Source of the DNA: Streptococcus parasanguinis
GTDB taxonomy: Bacteria; Bacillota; Bacilli; Lactobacillales; Streptococcaceae
Direction: 5' to 3'
DNA length: 64,000 nucleotides
Assembly: GCF_023109675.1 (NCBI RefSeq)
Contig: NZ_JALDUR010000008.1
Location: 10,804-74,803, forward strand
The position numbers and the translations under genes are program-made. This document shows positions 8,508 through 18,095 of this stretch, one piece after another. A model generated the notes under the pieces. It was given only the letters and a program-made list of their open reading frames with translations, was not told where the DNA came from and made no database searches. The stretch's first letter is position 1. Each line of letters starts with the position of its first letter.

Positions 8508-9507
8508 AAATCGGTCTCATCCTTTCTTTGATTTCTGCTAGCGGAAAACCATTGTCCAAACCAGAGAGGACCAAACGAAGGTTGGTCACCTCTAACTCTT
8601 TTCCGTAAAGATAACGAACAAGAGGGAGTGGTCCATCGACTTCAAAACGGCCAGCGTCTAGAAGACTGAATTTCACCAAGCTTTCTAAATACTCCAACTC
8701 TACGGTCTTTAGTTGACCGGTGCGCATCTTTTCTTCATAAGTCTCTAAGGCGAGATCGTACTCCAGCGGATTGACTTGATAAAACCAGGTCAACCACTGA
8801 CCGGATTCTAGCAGGTCGATCACCTGATGGGCACTGAGGCTCCCTTCATCTGAAAGTAATTGGTGCATAAAGCTATGCGGTTTTTGCTGATCCAAGGCCC
8901 GCTTAACTGTAATCGCATTGTAAAAGTCAATGGTCACGTCCACCAACTGCTTCAGAATCGGATGATCTAGGCTGTCCCCTAAGTATCTCAGGTGTTTAAA
9001 ATAAGCTAAGTCCATCCCAATTTCGAGGACCCGCAAGTCCTGATAGTCTTGGAATTCTTGCCAGGTTGCAGCCACTTCTTCCGCCATAAAGGCTGGGCAA
9101 TGCTCTGCAGAAAAGGTCGCCACCAAATGCTCGAGCACATCGAGAGAATAAGGACCGATAGGGATCAATAAGTGCCCCAACTTGCGCTCTGTCGCCTTGT
9201 GTTTTAGATAAACCTTGAGATTATGATAGGTGTATTTCAAGGTAAACAGGCTAACCAGGTCTGACTGAGGGCTTACCTCAAAAGCCCATTGGTATTCTGC
9301 CAACAAGGCTGTCATCAGGCGGGCTTCAAGGGCTGCTAAATCCTTGATCTCTTTGCTATCTAGAGCATAAGGCGTCCCTTGTAGCAAGCCTTCTCGGCTC
9401 TCGCTTGAGGGACTTGCAAGCAACTGCTCGAACTGACTGGGACTGACAAAACTAGCCTCACGTACGCTGATTCCTGTATTGACTTGAGAATAGGTCCGTT
9501 CGCTCAT
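8488..9507 (-). CDS. V-type ATPase subunit C (d-type)
   Basis: This 339-residue, alpha-helical protein belongs to the V/A-type C (d) subunit family, the funnel that sits on the rotor ring and carries the D-F shaft. The pattern LVSLFTLKYTYHNLKVYLKH and IKQL/DVTIDFYNAITVKRA (residues about 85-105 and 185-200) is typical. Gene order between E and F subunits matches E. hirae. There is a nine-base gap after ntpE and a 20-base overlap with the next gene. Confidence 0.9.
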   Translation of the reverse strand: MSERTYSQVNTGISVREASFVSPSQFEQLLASPSSESREGLLQGTPYALDSKEIKDLAALEARLMTALLAEYQWAFEVSPQSDLVSLFTLKYTYHNLKVYLKHKATERKLGHLLIPIGPYSLDVLEHLVATFSAEHCPAFMAEEVAATWQEFQDYQDLRVLEIGMDLAYFKHLRYLGDSLDHPILKQLVDVTIDFYNAITVKRALDQQKPHSFMHQLLSDEGSLSAHQVIDLLESGQWLTWFYQVNPLEYDLALETYEEKMRTGQLKTVELEYLESLVKFSLLDAGRFEVDGPLPLVRYLYGKELEVTNLRLVLSGLDNGFPLAEIKERMRPIYGQTDL

Positions 9508-9516
9508 TGCAACCTC

Positions 9517-10107
9517 CTAGTTCTCTTCATCTGTGAAAATGCTGGCTGCCATCTGGTAGCTTTCTTGCTCCCAAATGGAATCCACCAAATCACGGTAGAG
9601 ATAGTTGTTATCAATCTTCCCAACCGACAAGACAAAGCCTGCTTGAGCTGGGATCGTCGCATCTGCAACTGTCACATTCTGATGTGTCTGCTTCAATCTC
9701 TCGAGAGCTGCTGAATCAAATTTGCTAGCACTCACCGCCCCAAAGGTCAGGGTCACAACTTGTCCATGATAGCGGTCTAAAATCGCATCTACAAACTGCA
9801 TTTCCTTTTCAAGGGGCCAAGCCGCCATTGCTTCATAAGCATCTGCAAAGAGATCCTTTAAGACTCGTTGCTTGGTGACAAGGGTTGATTGGCGTTTTTT
9901 ATTTTCGATTTGTTGGGTTTCACGTTGCAATTGACGTTGAATCCGCTTGAGCTGCTCGGAGCGTTGATTGAGTTTGTCTTGGATCAAACGCTCTTCTTGT
10001 GCAGTCTCTTCTTTTAGGATGGTTTCCTTGGCCTCTTCTAAGAGTTTACGCCCTTTTTCATGGGCTTGGGCCAAGATCGAATCCTTTAATTGGGTTTGTT
10101 CATCCAT
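9517..10107 (-). CDS. V-type ATPase subunit E
   Basis: This 196-residue peripheral-stalk subunit E has a long charged coiled coil (about 1-95) rich in Glu, Lys, Arg and Gln, followed by a compact C-terminal domain (about 100-196). It would pair with the 107-residue helical subunit encoded first in the operon to form the stator. Length and position between K and C match E. hirae ntpE. Confidence 0.88.
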   Translation of the reverse strand: MDEQTQLKDSILAQAHEKGRKLLEEAKETILKEETAQEERLIQDKLNQRSEQLKRIQRQLQRETQQIENKKRQSTLVTKQRVLKDLFADAYEAMAAWPLEKEMQFVDAILDRYHGQVVTLTFGAVSASKFDSAALERLKQTHQNVTVADATIPAQAGFVLSVGKIDNNYLYRDLVDSIWEQESYQMAASIFTDEEN

Positions 10108-10177
10108 ATCGTTTTTTCTCCTATTGCATGCGTCTTGTGTTTTTCGCCTCGCGAGGCGAATCCATCAAAGCTAGCTC

Positions 10178-10687
<510 letters not shown>

Positions 10688-12649
10688 TTATTTTTTTGTT
10701 TTAATATAGCGTTCAGAAGGTTTAAGAGGACGAAATGGCTTGCCTCCTCCTTCGTAGAACTTACCGAAGAACTCCACAAAGATCAAACGGGCTCCATGCA
10801 CATAACCTGACAAGAAGGACAGGAACATGTTAATGGCATGTAGGACGATAAAGAGCACAAGCCCTACCGTAAACCGTCCAAGCGGTGGGAAGAGATTGAC
10901 AATAAGGTTAAAGGCTGAACCGATACTCGCTCCAGACAAGCCCAAAGCCATCAAACGGGTGAAGCTGACCAAGTCTCCGACATAGCCACTGACATTGTAG
11001 AGGTTAAAGAGACCAGATGCTAAACCGGATAGCTTCTTTGCACTGACAATGGAAACAATCAAGATCCCAATGGCATTCAAAATAGCTAGCCACTTGCCAA
11101 TCGGAACTAGGACGCTCATCCCTGGCAAGATATTGCCTACTGCTAGAAGCATTAAGCCAAGTAGGATCAAAACCCAAGCAAAGCCCGCATTATAGGCTTC
11201 CGTGTAGTCTTTGAGGCGGACATTTTTCATCCCCCCTAGGAACAGTCCCACTAAGACAGTGACAAAACCAAAGACCACTGAGAGGATCAGGATGGTCATA
11301 GCGTTGCTGGTCGTACTGATCAGGGCAAAAGGCATCTCAAATCCAAAGAAAGAGCCATAGACCACACCCCAAAGGGCCACTGAAATTCCGAGAAGACTGA
11401 AGAATCGAAGATTCTTGGCTGTCCCAGGCTTGAGTTTGAAGGCTTTGAGGGCAAACCCTGTCGCTACCGTTAGCAACAGTCCATAACCGATATCTGCGAC
11501 CATCATGCCAAAGAAAACAAAGTAGAAGAGAGAAACGATCGGAGTCGGATCTTTCTCGTAATACTTAGGCAAGGCATACATCTCTGTCACTAATTCAAAA
11601 GGCTCTACCAAGGCACTATTTCGCAACTGGATCGGAACGTCATCCCAATCTTTTTCCGTTACATCGCGCGTCTCTAGTAGGATCCGAGATCCAAAGCCTT
11701 CTTGCAAGAAGGCTCGTAACGAGGCCACTTGGGATGTTTCAATCCAACCCTCTAAGGCTACCAAACTTTGCGTGCTGGCTAGCAGTGACTTGACTTCCTC
11801 ACGAGCTCCCAAGCTCAACAAGTAATCCATCTGATACTTGAGTTGGTCCAACTCCTTCTGGGAGTTTTGTAACTCTGCTAGGGTTGCTGCAACGACAGCT
11901 TCCTGCTCTTTGATTTCCCCTTCTAGGCGATCTAAGTAAGCGGCTGGGACTTGCTCTTCTTCATAGTCCAATTCTTTGAACCCATGTTCTTCCAGAAGCT
12001 CCTGAACAGCTACACGATCTCCCGAACGATACAAGATGACATAGCCGTGTTCGGTTTCAGACGTAAAGACTTCTTCTAACTCCAGCTCAGGATGAGCTTT
12101 TAAAGAAGAACGAACAGCGTCTGTATCGCTATTAGGGATGGTCCCAATCAAACCATGCACATAGTGAAAGGTAGCAAGGGCTGTTGGTGTCACCTCTAAC
12201 GGTCGCCATTTTTCTAAGCGTTCGATCTCTCCCTTTGCATCTGCAATCTTCTGGCGAGCCTTGTCTAACACGCGCATTTGGCGTTTCAACTTGGTCAATA
12301 GAAGATCCTCGTCTCGAATCATCCCGTGGGCCTGCAGATCATCAAAAGACAAACTTAAAGGTTCTTCCTTCAGAGCTTGCAGGGCCTTTTTCTCAGGCAT
12401 GTAGGGCTCTAGAGTCTGAATCATTTTTTCGACTTGTTCTTGACGTTTTTGTAGCTCTACCAAGGCTTGACGATTGTCCTCTGTCAAGGGTTGAGACAAG
12501 GTATTTGCCTCAAAGGCAGCCTGCCATTCTTCATGCTCACTGAGGTCATAAATCTGGATTTTTGCCTCAGACTGTAGCGCTAGTAGGAGACTGTCCAAGT
12601 CATCTTTGGGTAAGATGAGGGACAGTTTTTGCATCTGACTAACGGCCAT
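10688..12649 (-). CDS. V-type ATPase stator subunit I (a-type)
   Basis: This 653-residue protein has a soluble N-terminal half with long coiled coils (about 60-110 and 215-285) and a membrane C-terminal half (about 350-640) of seven or eight helices. It provides the ion half-channels and holds the peripheral stalk to the membrane. YGSFFGFEMPFALIST and SFTRLMALGLSGASIGSAFN are typical of the family. It overlaps the first gene of the operon by 11 bases. Confidence 0.94.
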   Translation of the reverse strand: MAVSQMQKLSLILPKDDLDSLLLALQSEAKIQIYDLSEHEEWQAAFEANTLSQPLTEDNRQALVELQKRQEQVEKMIQTLEPYMPEKKALQALKEEPLSLSFDDLQAHGMIRDEDLLLTKLKRQMRVLDKARQKIADAKGEIERLEKWRPLEVTPTALATFHYVHGLIGTIPNSDTDAVRSSLKAHPELELEEVFTSETEHGYVILYRSGDRVAVQELLEEHGFKELDYEEEQVPAAYLDRLEGEIKEQEAVVAATLAELQNSQKELDQLKYQMDYLLSLGAREEVKSLLASTQSLVALEGWIETSQVASLRAFLQEGFGSRILLETRDVTEKDWDDVPIQLRNSALVEPFELVTEMYALPKYYEKDPTPIVSLFYFVFFGMMVADIGYGLLLTVATGFALKAFKLKPGTAKNLRFFSLLGISVALWGVVYGSFFGFEMPFALISTTSNAMTILILSVVFGFVTVLVGLFLGGMKNVRLKDYTEAYNAGFAWVLILLGLMLLAVGNILPGMSVLVPIGKWLAILNAIGILIVSIVSAKKLSGLASGLFNLYNVSGYVGDLVSFTRLMALGLSGASIGSAFNLIVNLFPPLGRFTVGLVLFIVLHAINMFLSFLSGYVHGARLIFVEFFGKFYEGGGKPFRPLKPSERYIKTKK

Positions 12650-12962
12650 AGCTTGCTACCACCTTTTCTACAATGGCTTCAACTAACCCAGCTCGCTTGT
12701 CGGTCATCGCCTCTTGTACCTTGGCATCATTGCGCGCAACCGTTTCTTCCAGATCTTTCGTTAAACGGACGAGTCTTTCCTGGGCGTTTTTTTCTGCCTC
12801 TGTGACCAATTGCTTGGTTTCCTCATCGTAATGCTGGGCCACTGTTGCAAGGCGATCGCGTGAATCCGTTCGGATTTGTTCAACTTGAGCTTCATAGCCT
12901 ACGATCACGCCCTGAGCAGCTTGCTCGATCTCTTGCATCATCTCGAGTGTTGCATTCGACAT
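12639..12962 (-). CDS. V-type ATPase stalk subunit (NtpF-like)
   Basis: This 107-residue helical protein (MSNATLEMMQEIEQAAQGVI) is a single long coiled coil with regular charges, matching the small stalk partner of subunit E (called NtpF in E. hirae, G or H elsewhere). The ATG at 12962 is preferred over the GTG at 12968 because it lies seven bases after AAGGAGG, whereas the GTG would be only one or two bases away. It is the first gene of the operon, 56 bases downstream of the -10 element. Confidence 0.82.
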   Translation of the reverse strand: MSNATLEMMQEIEQAAQGVIVGYEAQVEQIRTDSRDRLATVAQHYDEETKQLVTEAEKNAQERLVRLTKDLEETVARNDAKVQEAMTDKRAGLVEAIVEKVVASYGR

Positions 12963-13017
12963 CGTCACACCTCCTTATTCAACTATTGTTCTTCCAACAA
13001 CAGTACAATTATCTTAA

Positions 13018-13046
13018 ATTATACCACAATTCATATCGTTTGTTCA
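13018..13046 (-). promoter_or_regulatory. Promoter of the V-ATPase operon
   Basis: An extended -10 element (TGG TATAAT, hexamer at 13018-13023) stands 17 bases from a weak -35 (TGAACA, 13041-13046). It is the only good promoter before the operon, and it diverges from the RpiR gene promoter about 120 bases away. Confidence 0.7.
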
Positions 13047-13169
13047 GGCTCAACCAGCAATTTTCAGAAAATTGTGGACAAGCAACAAGCCCCTACTGCC
13101 AAGATTGGTAGCGTTCTCTTCTTTTCTCCTATCCTGTTCCTAGTTTCAGTATTTCTTGATTTCTTTTAC

Positions 13170-13198
13170 TTGAATAAAGCGGTTACCCATGTTATAAT
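13170..13198 (+). promoter_or_regulatory. Promoter of the RpiR regulator gene
   Basis: TTGAAT (13170-13175), 17 bases, then a perfect TATAAT (13193-13198) lie 57 bases before the GTG start. Confidence 0.8.
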
Positions 13199-13255
13199 GT
13201 GTAATATATTATAGGAGTATCCTGTTATTTCATCTCGTGAGAAAGGAGGATTGCT

Positions 13256-14095
13256 GTGAAACAAGACCAAGATTTACGCGCCATTATCGCCAGCCATGAA
13301 GCTGAGTTAACAGATATGGAACGCGACATTGCCCAATATTTTTTATCATCCGAAGCACGACAGCACTCCCTGTCCTCTTCTCGTGTAACGGAGTTACTCC
13401 ATGTCTCAAAGGCAGCTTTAACGCGTTTCTCTCAAAAATGTGGTTTTTCCGGCTATCGGGAGTTTGTCTATCATTTTAATGAGGAAACAAAGAATCAAAA
13501 ACAAGTGCAAGAGCATGACGAACTCACTCTCAGCGTCTTGCAACGCTACCACCATATCAGTAACGTCACTGAAAGTCTGGTAAAAGATTCCCAATTAGAT
13601 CGGGTAGCTGAACTAATCGATCAAGTAGACCGAGTCTATTTCTTCGGGATCGGTAGTTCCGGATTAGTCGCTCGAGAAATGAAATTGCGCTTTATGCGAT
13701 TGGGCGTCGTTTGTGAAGCCCTGACTGATCAAGACGGCTTTGCTTGGACGACCAGTATTCTCGATTCCTCTTGTTTAGTCATCGGTTTCTCATTGTCAGG
13801 AGGCACCAACTCCATTACAGATAGTCTCCTGGACGCCAAAGAAAAAGGGGCTAAAACTGTTCTTGTGACCGCTAACCCGGCGGCCATCCACCAAGGATTC
13901 ACAGAAGTGTTACCGGCCGCACCTCTTCCTAGTAGTACTTATATCGATCGAATCTCTGCTATTTTACCACTCCTCATTGTAGTCGATTTGATCTATGCTC
14001 ATTTCCTTAATAAAAGCCGAGAACAAAAGGAAATTGTCTTTAATAGCTACTGGGAAAACAAAAAGCTTTCTAGTCAACGTTCTCGAAAATCTTAA
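13256..14095 (+). CDS. RpiR-family regulator, probably of sialic acid genes
   Basis: This 279-residue protein has an N-terminal HTH_6 domain (about 1-78; SSSRVTELLHVSKAALTRFS) and a C-terminal SIS sugar-phosphate-binding domain (about 115-245; VYFFGIGSSGLVAREMKLRF and GFSLSGGTNSITDSLLDAK). RpiR proteins sense phosphosugars, and in streptococci a member (NanR) controls sialic acid catabolism. Its position next to the nan genes suggests the same role here, with ManNAc-6-P or a related compound as a plausible ligand (inference). It starts at GTG, seven bases after AAGGAGG. It converges on the nan operon, and a shared bidirectional-looking terminator separates them. Confidence 0.85.
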   Translation: MKQDQDLRAIIASHEAELTDMERDIAQYFLSSEARQHSLSSSRVTELLHVSKAALTRFSQKCGFSGYREFVYHFNEETKNQKQVQEHDELTLSVLQRYHHISNVTESLVKDSQLDRVAELIDQVDRVYFFGIGSSGLVAREMKLRFMRLGVVCEALTDQDGFAWTTSILDSSCLVIGFSLSGGTNSITDSLLDAKEKGAKTVLVTANPAAIHQGFTEVLPAAPLPSSTYIDRISAILPLLIVVDLIYAHFLNKSREQKEIVFNSYWENKKLSSQRSRKS

Positions 14096-14113
14096 TATGG
14101 GCTCCCTATTTAA

Positions 14114-14157
14114 AAAGCATGAAAGATCAGATTTTCTTCATCTTTCATGCTTTTTTT
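14114..14157 (+). terminator. Terminator of the RpiR gene
   Basis: AAGCATGAAAGAT and ATCTTTCATGCTT form a perfect 13-base stem around a 12-base loop, followed by T7 on the plus strand. A run of A before the stem would let it work on the minus strand too. Confidence 0.9.
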
Positions 14158-14168
14158 GATGAATCAAA

Positions 14169-14191
14169 AACAAGTCGCCAACGCGACTTGT
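14169..14191 (-). terminator. Terminator of the nan operon
   Basis: CAAGTCGC, a four-base loop and GCGACTTG form a perfect stem followed on the minus strand by TTTTTG. It begins directly at the stop codon of the ROK kinase gene. Confidence 0.8.
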
Positions 14192-14192
14192 T

Positions 14193-15080
14193 TTATGTTC
14201 CATGTTTTTGTCTAAAGTGATAGTAGGCCCCCAACATACCTGCGGCGTTTTGATGGTGGGCAAATTCCAAACGGATCTTATCTGCTAGGCTAGGAACCAG
14301 TTCGGCACACAGGGCTTGATAGATTTTAGGCTTGAGGATGGCTTCCTGGGCCATAATTCCCCCTCCAAGAACGATGACCTCTGGATTGACCACATAGGCG
14401 ATATTGGCCAGTCCTTTGCCAAGGTAGGTCACCATTCGATCAATTCCAGCCATACAGATTTTATCTCCTTCAGTTGCCTGCTTGAAGATCCGGCGGCCAT
14501 TCCACTGTTCCACAGGATCTCCATGATGTTCTGCCACATACTCGACCAAAGCCGTCGTTGAAGCTAGATCCTGAAAGGCACCATCTGGCAAATGAAGATA
14601 GCCAACCTCACAAGCTGAATTACTAAAGCCATGAAAGACCTGACCATCAAGCAAGAGGCAACCACCGATCCCTGTCCCAATCGTCAAGCAAACAGCATTG
14701 TTCGATCCTTTTGCATGACCTGTTGTGACTTCTGCAAGACCGGCACAGTTGACATCATTTTCAATCTCGCAAGGGATCTGAAAGGTCTCTTCGATTTCTT
14801 TTTTGAATTGGGTGCCTGCATAGTTGGGAATTTGCGGTCCAGCATAAAAGATTTCTCCCTTATCAGGATCTACCATTCCGGCCGAAGAAATCGCAACCCC
14901 TGCCAAGGGATGCTTCTTCAAATAACTGGCTACGATTTCCTTTGTTGTGTTAAGAATGTGAGGTCCTCCTTTTTGGGCCTCCGTTGGCATTTCATGGGTC
15001 TCTAGGAGTTGCCCTTTTGCATCGGCTAGACCATACTTGATACTGGTCCCTCCGATATCAATTACAACATATGGATTCAT
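14193..15080 (-). CDS. ROK-family kinase, probable ManNAc kinase
   Basis: This 295-residue ROK-family sugar kinase has an N-terminal phosphate loop DIGGTSIKYGL, an active-site region EIENDVNCAGLAE, and a second phosphate motif LTIGTGIGGCLLLDG. The classical ROK zinc motif (CxCGxxGC) is replaced by a short CEVGYLHLPD, as in some N-acetylmannosamine kinases. In this operon the expected reaction is ManNAc + ATP to ManNAc-6-P, between NanA and NanE. It is the last gene of the operon, 15 bases after the lyase gene. Glucokinase activity is an alternative that the context disfavours. Confidence 0.82.
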   Translation of the reverse strand: MNPYVVIDIGGTSIKYGLADAKGQLLETHEMPTEAQKGGPHILNTTKEIVASYLKKHPLAGVAISSAGMVDPDKGEIFYAGPQIPNYAGTQFKKEIEETFQIPCEIENDVNCAGLAEVTTGHAKGSNNAVCLTIGTGIGGCLLLDGQVFHGFSNSACEVGYLHLPDGAFQDLASTTALVEYVAEHHGDPVEQWNGRRIFKQATEGDKICMAGIDRMVTYLGKGLANIAYVVNPEVIVLGGGIMAQEAILKPKIYQALCAELVPSLADKIRLEFAHHQNAAGMLGAYYHFRQKHGT

Positions 15081-15095
15081 CTAGACCTCCTTTGA

Positions 15096-16013
15096 TCAAA
15101 GGAATCTGGCTTTTGTGTCCTGAATGAGTTGAGCAGCACGTTGAATCACTTCTTGATCCGCTTCTACTACTGGCGTCAAAGGGGAGCGAACAGATCCCAA
15201 GTCCAAACCTTCATTGATGCGCAAAACCGCTTTGATGACCGCATACATATTGCCATGAGCAGACGTCAAGACTCCGATAATGTCATTGATGGCAAACTGC
15301 AAGGCACGCGCAGTCTCTAAATCTTTCTCAGCAATCAGCTGATTGAGCTTCAAGAAAAGTTCTGGCATCGCACCATAGGTGCCACCGATCCCAGCATGCG
15401 CTCCCATGAGACGGCCACCTAAGAATTGTTCATCTGGACCATTAAAGACGATATGGTCATCGCCTCCTAAAGAAGCAAAGGTTTGAATGTCCTGAACAGG
15501 CATCGAAGAATTCTTGACACCAATCACCCGTGGATTTTTCAACATTTCCTTGTAAAGGCTCGGTGTCAAAGCGACCCCTGCCAATTGCGGGATATTGTAG
15601 ATGACAAAGTCTGTATTGGGTGCGGCTGCACTGATTTCATTCCAGTAGTGGGCCACACTGTATTCTGGCAAGCGGAAATAGATCGGTGGAATGGCCGCAA
15701 TGGCATCCACTCCTAATTCTTCCGCATGTCGTGCCAATTCCACGCTATCCTTGGTGTTGTTGCAGGCTACGTGAGCAATGATGGTCAATTTCCCTTTAGC
15801 TACTGCCATCACTTCTTCCAAGATCAGCTTGCGATCGGCCACGCTCTGGTAAATGCATTCGCCAGAGGATCCGTTGACATACAAGCCCTGCACACCTTTC
15901 GCGATAAAATATTCTACCAGCGCACGTACCCGCTCCGGGCTAATTTCTCCTTGGTCATCATAGCAGGCGTAAAAAGCGGGGATGACTCCTTCATATTTTT
16001 TTAAATCTGACAT
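15096..16013 (-). CDS. N-acetylneuraminate lyase
   Basis: This 305-residue class I aldolase of the DapA/NanA family is expected to split N-acetylneuraminate into ManNAc and pyruvate. The pyruvate-carboxylate-binding motif GSSGE, the catalytic tyrosine in FVIYNIPQLAG, and the Schiff-base lysine in VIGVKNSS are all present in the right order. The ATG at 16013 (MSDLKKYEG) follows a GAGAAAAA ribosome site; the longer in-frame start ten codons upstream is not supported. Operon context with NanE and NanK-type kinase confirms the sialic acid role over dihydrodipicolinate synthesis. Confidence 0.92.
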   Translation of the reverse strand: MSDLKKYEGVIPAFYACYDDQGEISPERVRALVEYFIAKGVQGLYVNGSSGECIYQSVADRKLILEEVMAVAKGKLTIIAHVACNNTKDSVELARHAEELGVDAIAAIPPIYFRLPEYSVAHYWNEISAAAPNTDFVIYNIPQLAGVALTPSLYKEMLKNPRVIGVKNSSMPVQDIQTFASLGGDDHIVFNGPDEQFLGGRLMGAHAGIGGTYGAMPELFLKLNQLIAEKDLETARALQFAINDIIGVLTSAHGNMYAVIKAVLRINEGLDLGSVRSPLTPVVEADQEVIQRAAQLIQDTKARFL

Positions 16014-16044
16014 TTTTTCTCCTTTTGTCACTAATAAATTCATT

Positions 16045-16692
16045 TTATTCTTGGTACTGGGCGAAAATCTTTTCCATTAATCCAACTTGTGCAAAAGCCA
16101 AGCTTGAAAAGCCGAACAAGAAAAAGATCATGAGCCCCAATAGGAAAGCTAAAACTGAGCTTGCAAGAGCCATACATAGAAGCAAGAGAGCACTTCCCAT
16201 GACAAAGAACCAAGGAAAATGTAAGCCTGTCACAATCATAGCTTTTTGCAAACACTCTTTCCAATCCAACTGGTAGCGAGCCGCAATCGGATAAGCAGCC
16301 AATAAGATCAACACAAGAAAGAGAAAGAGGCCTAAACAAATGGTTTTCAAAGCTTGGAAAGCTAGGGAAGTTTGCCCCCAAAATAAGAATAAATCAAAGA
16401 GACAAATACCTGCAACAATCAGTTCTAAACTTCCTAGTTGCAAGCCTATTTTCCAATTGTCCCGAAAAGCCTTCGCATAACTACGAATCACCGGAACTCG
16501 ACGCTGGTGCTTAATGGCAAATAAGGTCTGATACAAACTAATTTTCGCAATTCCAAGTGTGAGAACTGGTAAACAACTTAGCACAAATAAAAGATTAACA
16601 GTTACTAAGTCGAGGACCTTCTCACTGATACGCATCACTACATTGTCCGTGTTAAAAACGGTTTTGATCAATCCTGCTCCCTTAGATGACAT
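16045..16692 (-). CDS. DUF624 (YesL-like) membrane protein
   Basis: This 215-residue protein has five or six membrane segments (about 25-50, 75-125, 145-200) and fits the DUF624/YesL family, repeatedly found beside carbohydrate ABC importers in Firmicutes. Its role is unknown. The ATG at 16692 (MSSKGAGLIKTVF) follows AAAGGAG by five bases. It sits between the YhcH gene and nanA in the sialic acid operon. Confidence 0.78.
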   Translation of the reverse strand: MSSKGAGLIKTVFNTDNVVMRISEKVLDLVTVNLLFVLSCLPVLTLGIAKISLYQTLFAIKHQRRVPVIRSYAKAFRDNWKIGLQLGSLELIVAGICLFDLFLFWGQTSLAFQALKTICLGLFLFLVLILLAAYPIAARYQLDWKECLQKAMIVTGLHFPWFFVMGSALLLLCMALASSVLAFLLGLMIFFLFGFSSLAFAQVGLMEKIFAQYQE

Positions 16693-16713
16693 AGGCACTC
16701 CTTTCTAACGTGA

Positions 16714-17166
16714 TCAATCGATCGCAATTTTAAATAGATATTTTTTCACTATATCTTCTTGCCCTGCATAGCCATTGGGTTGGTGAGGCTCCCCTGGAAA
16801 GAAAATCGCAAAATTATGATAGCCTAGATGAAGCGGATAAGACTCCTGGCAATGGACAAAACCGATGTCCGATGCTTCATCAAATGCGATAGCCTCACCT
16901 GTCACACGAGATCCATAACTCGAAAACTCATGCCCTTCTACTAATAGATGCAAATCGGCATATCTTTTGTGGTGTTCAAAGCGATCATTTTCTGCTTTGT
17001 TGAGGGTATTTTCTTGAACGACGAGAAAGACCTTATCCCCATCAATATCGTATCTCCCCAATTCAAAAGAATCCTTCCGATGCTCATAGAGAAAGTCAAT
17101 GGCCTGATCCAGATTGGGGTGGATTCCTTTGTAAAAGGTGATGTTTTTTAAATCATCAAATATCAT
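16714..17166 (-). CDS. YhcH/YjgK/YiaL-family protein (NanQ-like)
   Basis: This 150-residue cupin-fold protein contains the conserved metal-binding region HHKRYADLHLLVEGHEF and the later FFPGEPHQPNGY, both typical of the YhcH/EbgC family. The E. coli relative NanQ is reported to speed the anomer conversion of sialic acid, so the same role in this operon is likely. It begins ATGATATTTGATG after GAAAGGATG. Confidence 0.85.
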   Translation of the reverse strand: MIFDDLKNITFYKGIHPNLDQAIDFLYEHRKDSFELGRYDIDGDKVFLVVQENTLNKAENDRFEHHKRYADLHLLVEGHEFSSYGSRVTGEAIAFDEASDIGFVHCQESYPLHLGYHNFAIFFPGEPHQPNGYAGQEDIVKKYLFKIAID

Positions 17167-17240
17167 ATTCTCATCCTTTCGATACTTCTCAGCCTAGAAA
17201 ACCGATCTGTACACAACTATCGTTTGTCCAAGCAAACGAC

Positions 17241-18080
17241 TTATCCTTTGACCGCTCCCATGGTAATCCCTTGTGTAAAGGATTTTTGGAACACGAGGAA
17301 GACCGTAACGATTGGCACTGCAGCTAGGGCTGCCCCAGCCATGATCAAGCCATAGTTGGTGGCCATTTCGGCCTGCATGGTTGCTACCCCTAAGGAAATG
17401 GTCAAGTTTTGCCGAGAGGTCAGCATTACCAATTGCATAAAGTAGTCGTTCCAGGTGTTGATAAAGGTAAAGATGGCAAGGGCTGCAAATCCCGGTTTGA
17501 CAATTGGGAAGGCAACGCTCCAGAAAGTTCGCAACTCTCCACAACCATCGATCTTAGCAGATTCTAAGAGTTCTGTTGGGATGTTTTCACTAAATTGCTT
17601 CATCAAGAAGACCCCGAATGGCCATCCAACCAATGGTAGAATAACCGCTGCAAGGGTATCATGAATCCCCATAAAGTTGATAATCCGTACCAATGGAACT
17701 AAGACAACTTGTTTCGGAAGGGCCATGGCTGCAATGAAGATAGCAAAGAGAATTCGTTGCCCATAGAAGCGTTTCTTAGCCAAGACATAACCTGCCAAGG
17801 AAGAGGTCATACACACCAAAAGCATGGTTGCAAGGGAGATGAAGACACTATTCCACAACCATTGTAGGGCTGGGTTTTGTACCATCAACTGTTGGAAGTT
17901 TTCCATGGTTGGTGTCTTTGGCCACCACTGAGGTGGGATCATAATGGTATCTGGCTGAGACTTAAAGGCCCCTGTCAAAATCCAATAAAATGGGAAAATG
18001 AACAAGACTGTCAAAAGGAGCAAAATGATCGTTGAAATCACTGTAAAGGCAGTGATGGGTTTCTTTTGTGTTGGTTTCAT
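17241..18080 (-). CDS. Sugar ABC permease (SatC-like, MalG type)
   Basis: This 279-residue inner-membrane permease has six helices and the EAA signature LESAKIDGCGELRTFWSVAFP near residue 185-205 (only the core ESAKIDGCGE is needed), which contacts the ATPase. It forms a heterodimer with the next permease upstream. Position in a nan operon indicates sialic acid as cargo, as for the pneumococcal SatABC importer. No ATPase gene is present nearby; a shared MsmK-type ATPase encoded elsewhere is expected. The start follows AAAGGAGCCTCAG. Confidence 0.9.
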   Translation of the reverse strand: MKPTQKKPITAFTVISTIILLLLTVLFIFPFYWILTGAFKSQPDTIMIPPQWWPKTPTMENFQQLMVQNPALQWLWNSVFISLATMLLVCMTSSLAGYVLAKKRFYGQRILFAIFIAAMALPKQVVLVPLVRIINFMGIHDTLAAVILPLVGWPFGVFLMKQFSENIPTELLESAKIDGCGELRTFWSVAFPIVKPGFAALAIFTFINTWNDYFMQLVMLTSRQNLTISLGVATMQAEMATNYGLIMAGAALAAVPIVTVFLVFQKSFTQGITMGAVKG

Positions 18081-18095
18081 CTGAGGCTCCTTTCT

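Noticed and set aside
13047..13170. Small plus-strand frames in the gap between the V-ATPase and RpiR genes
   Set aside because: They overlap both divergent promoters and lack ribosome sites.
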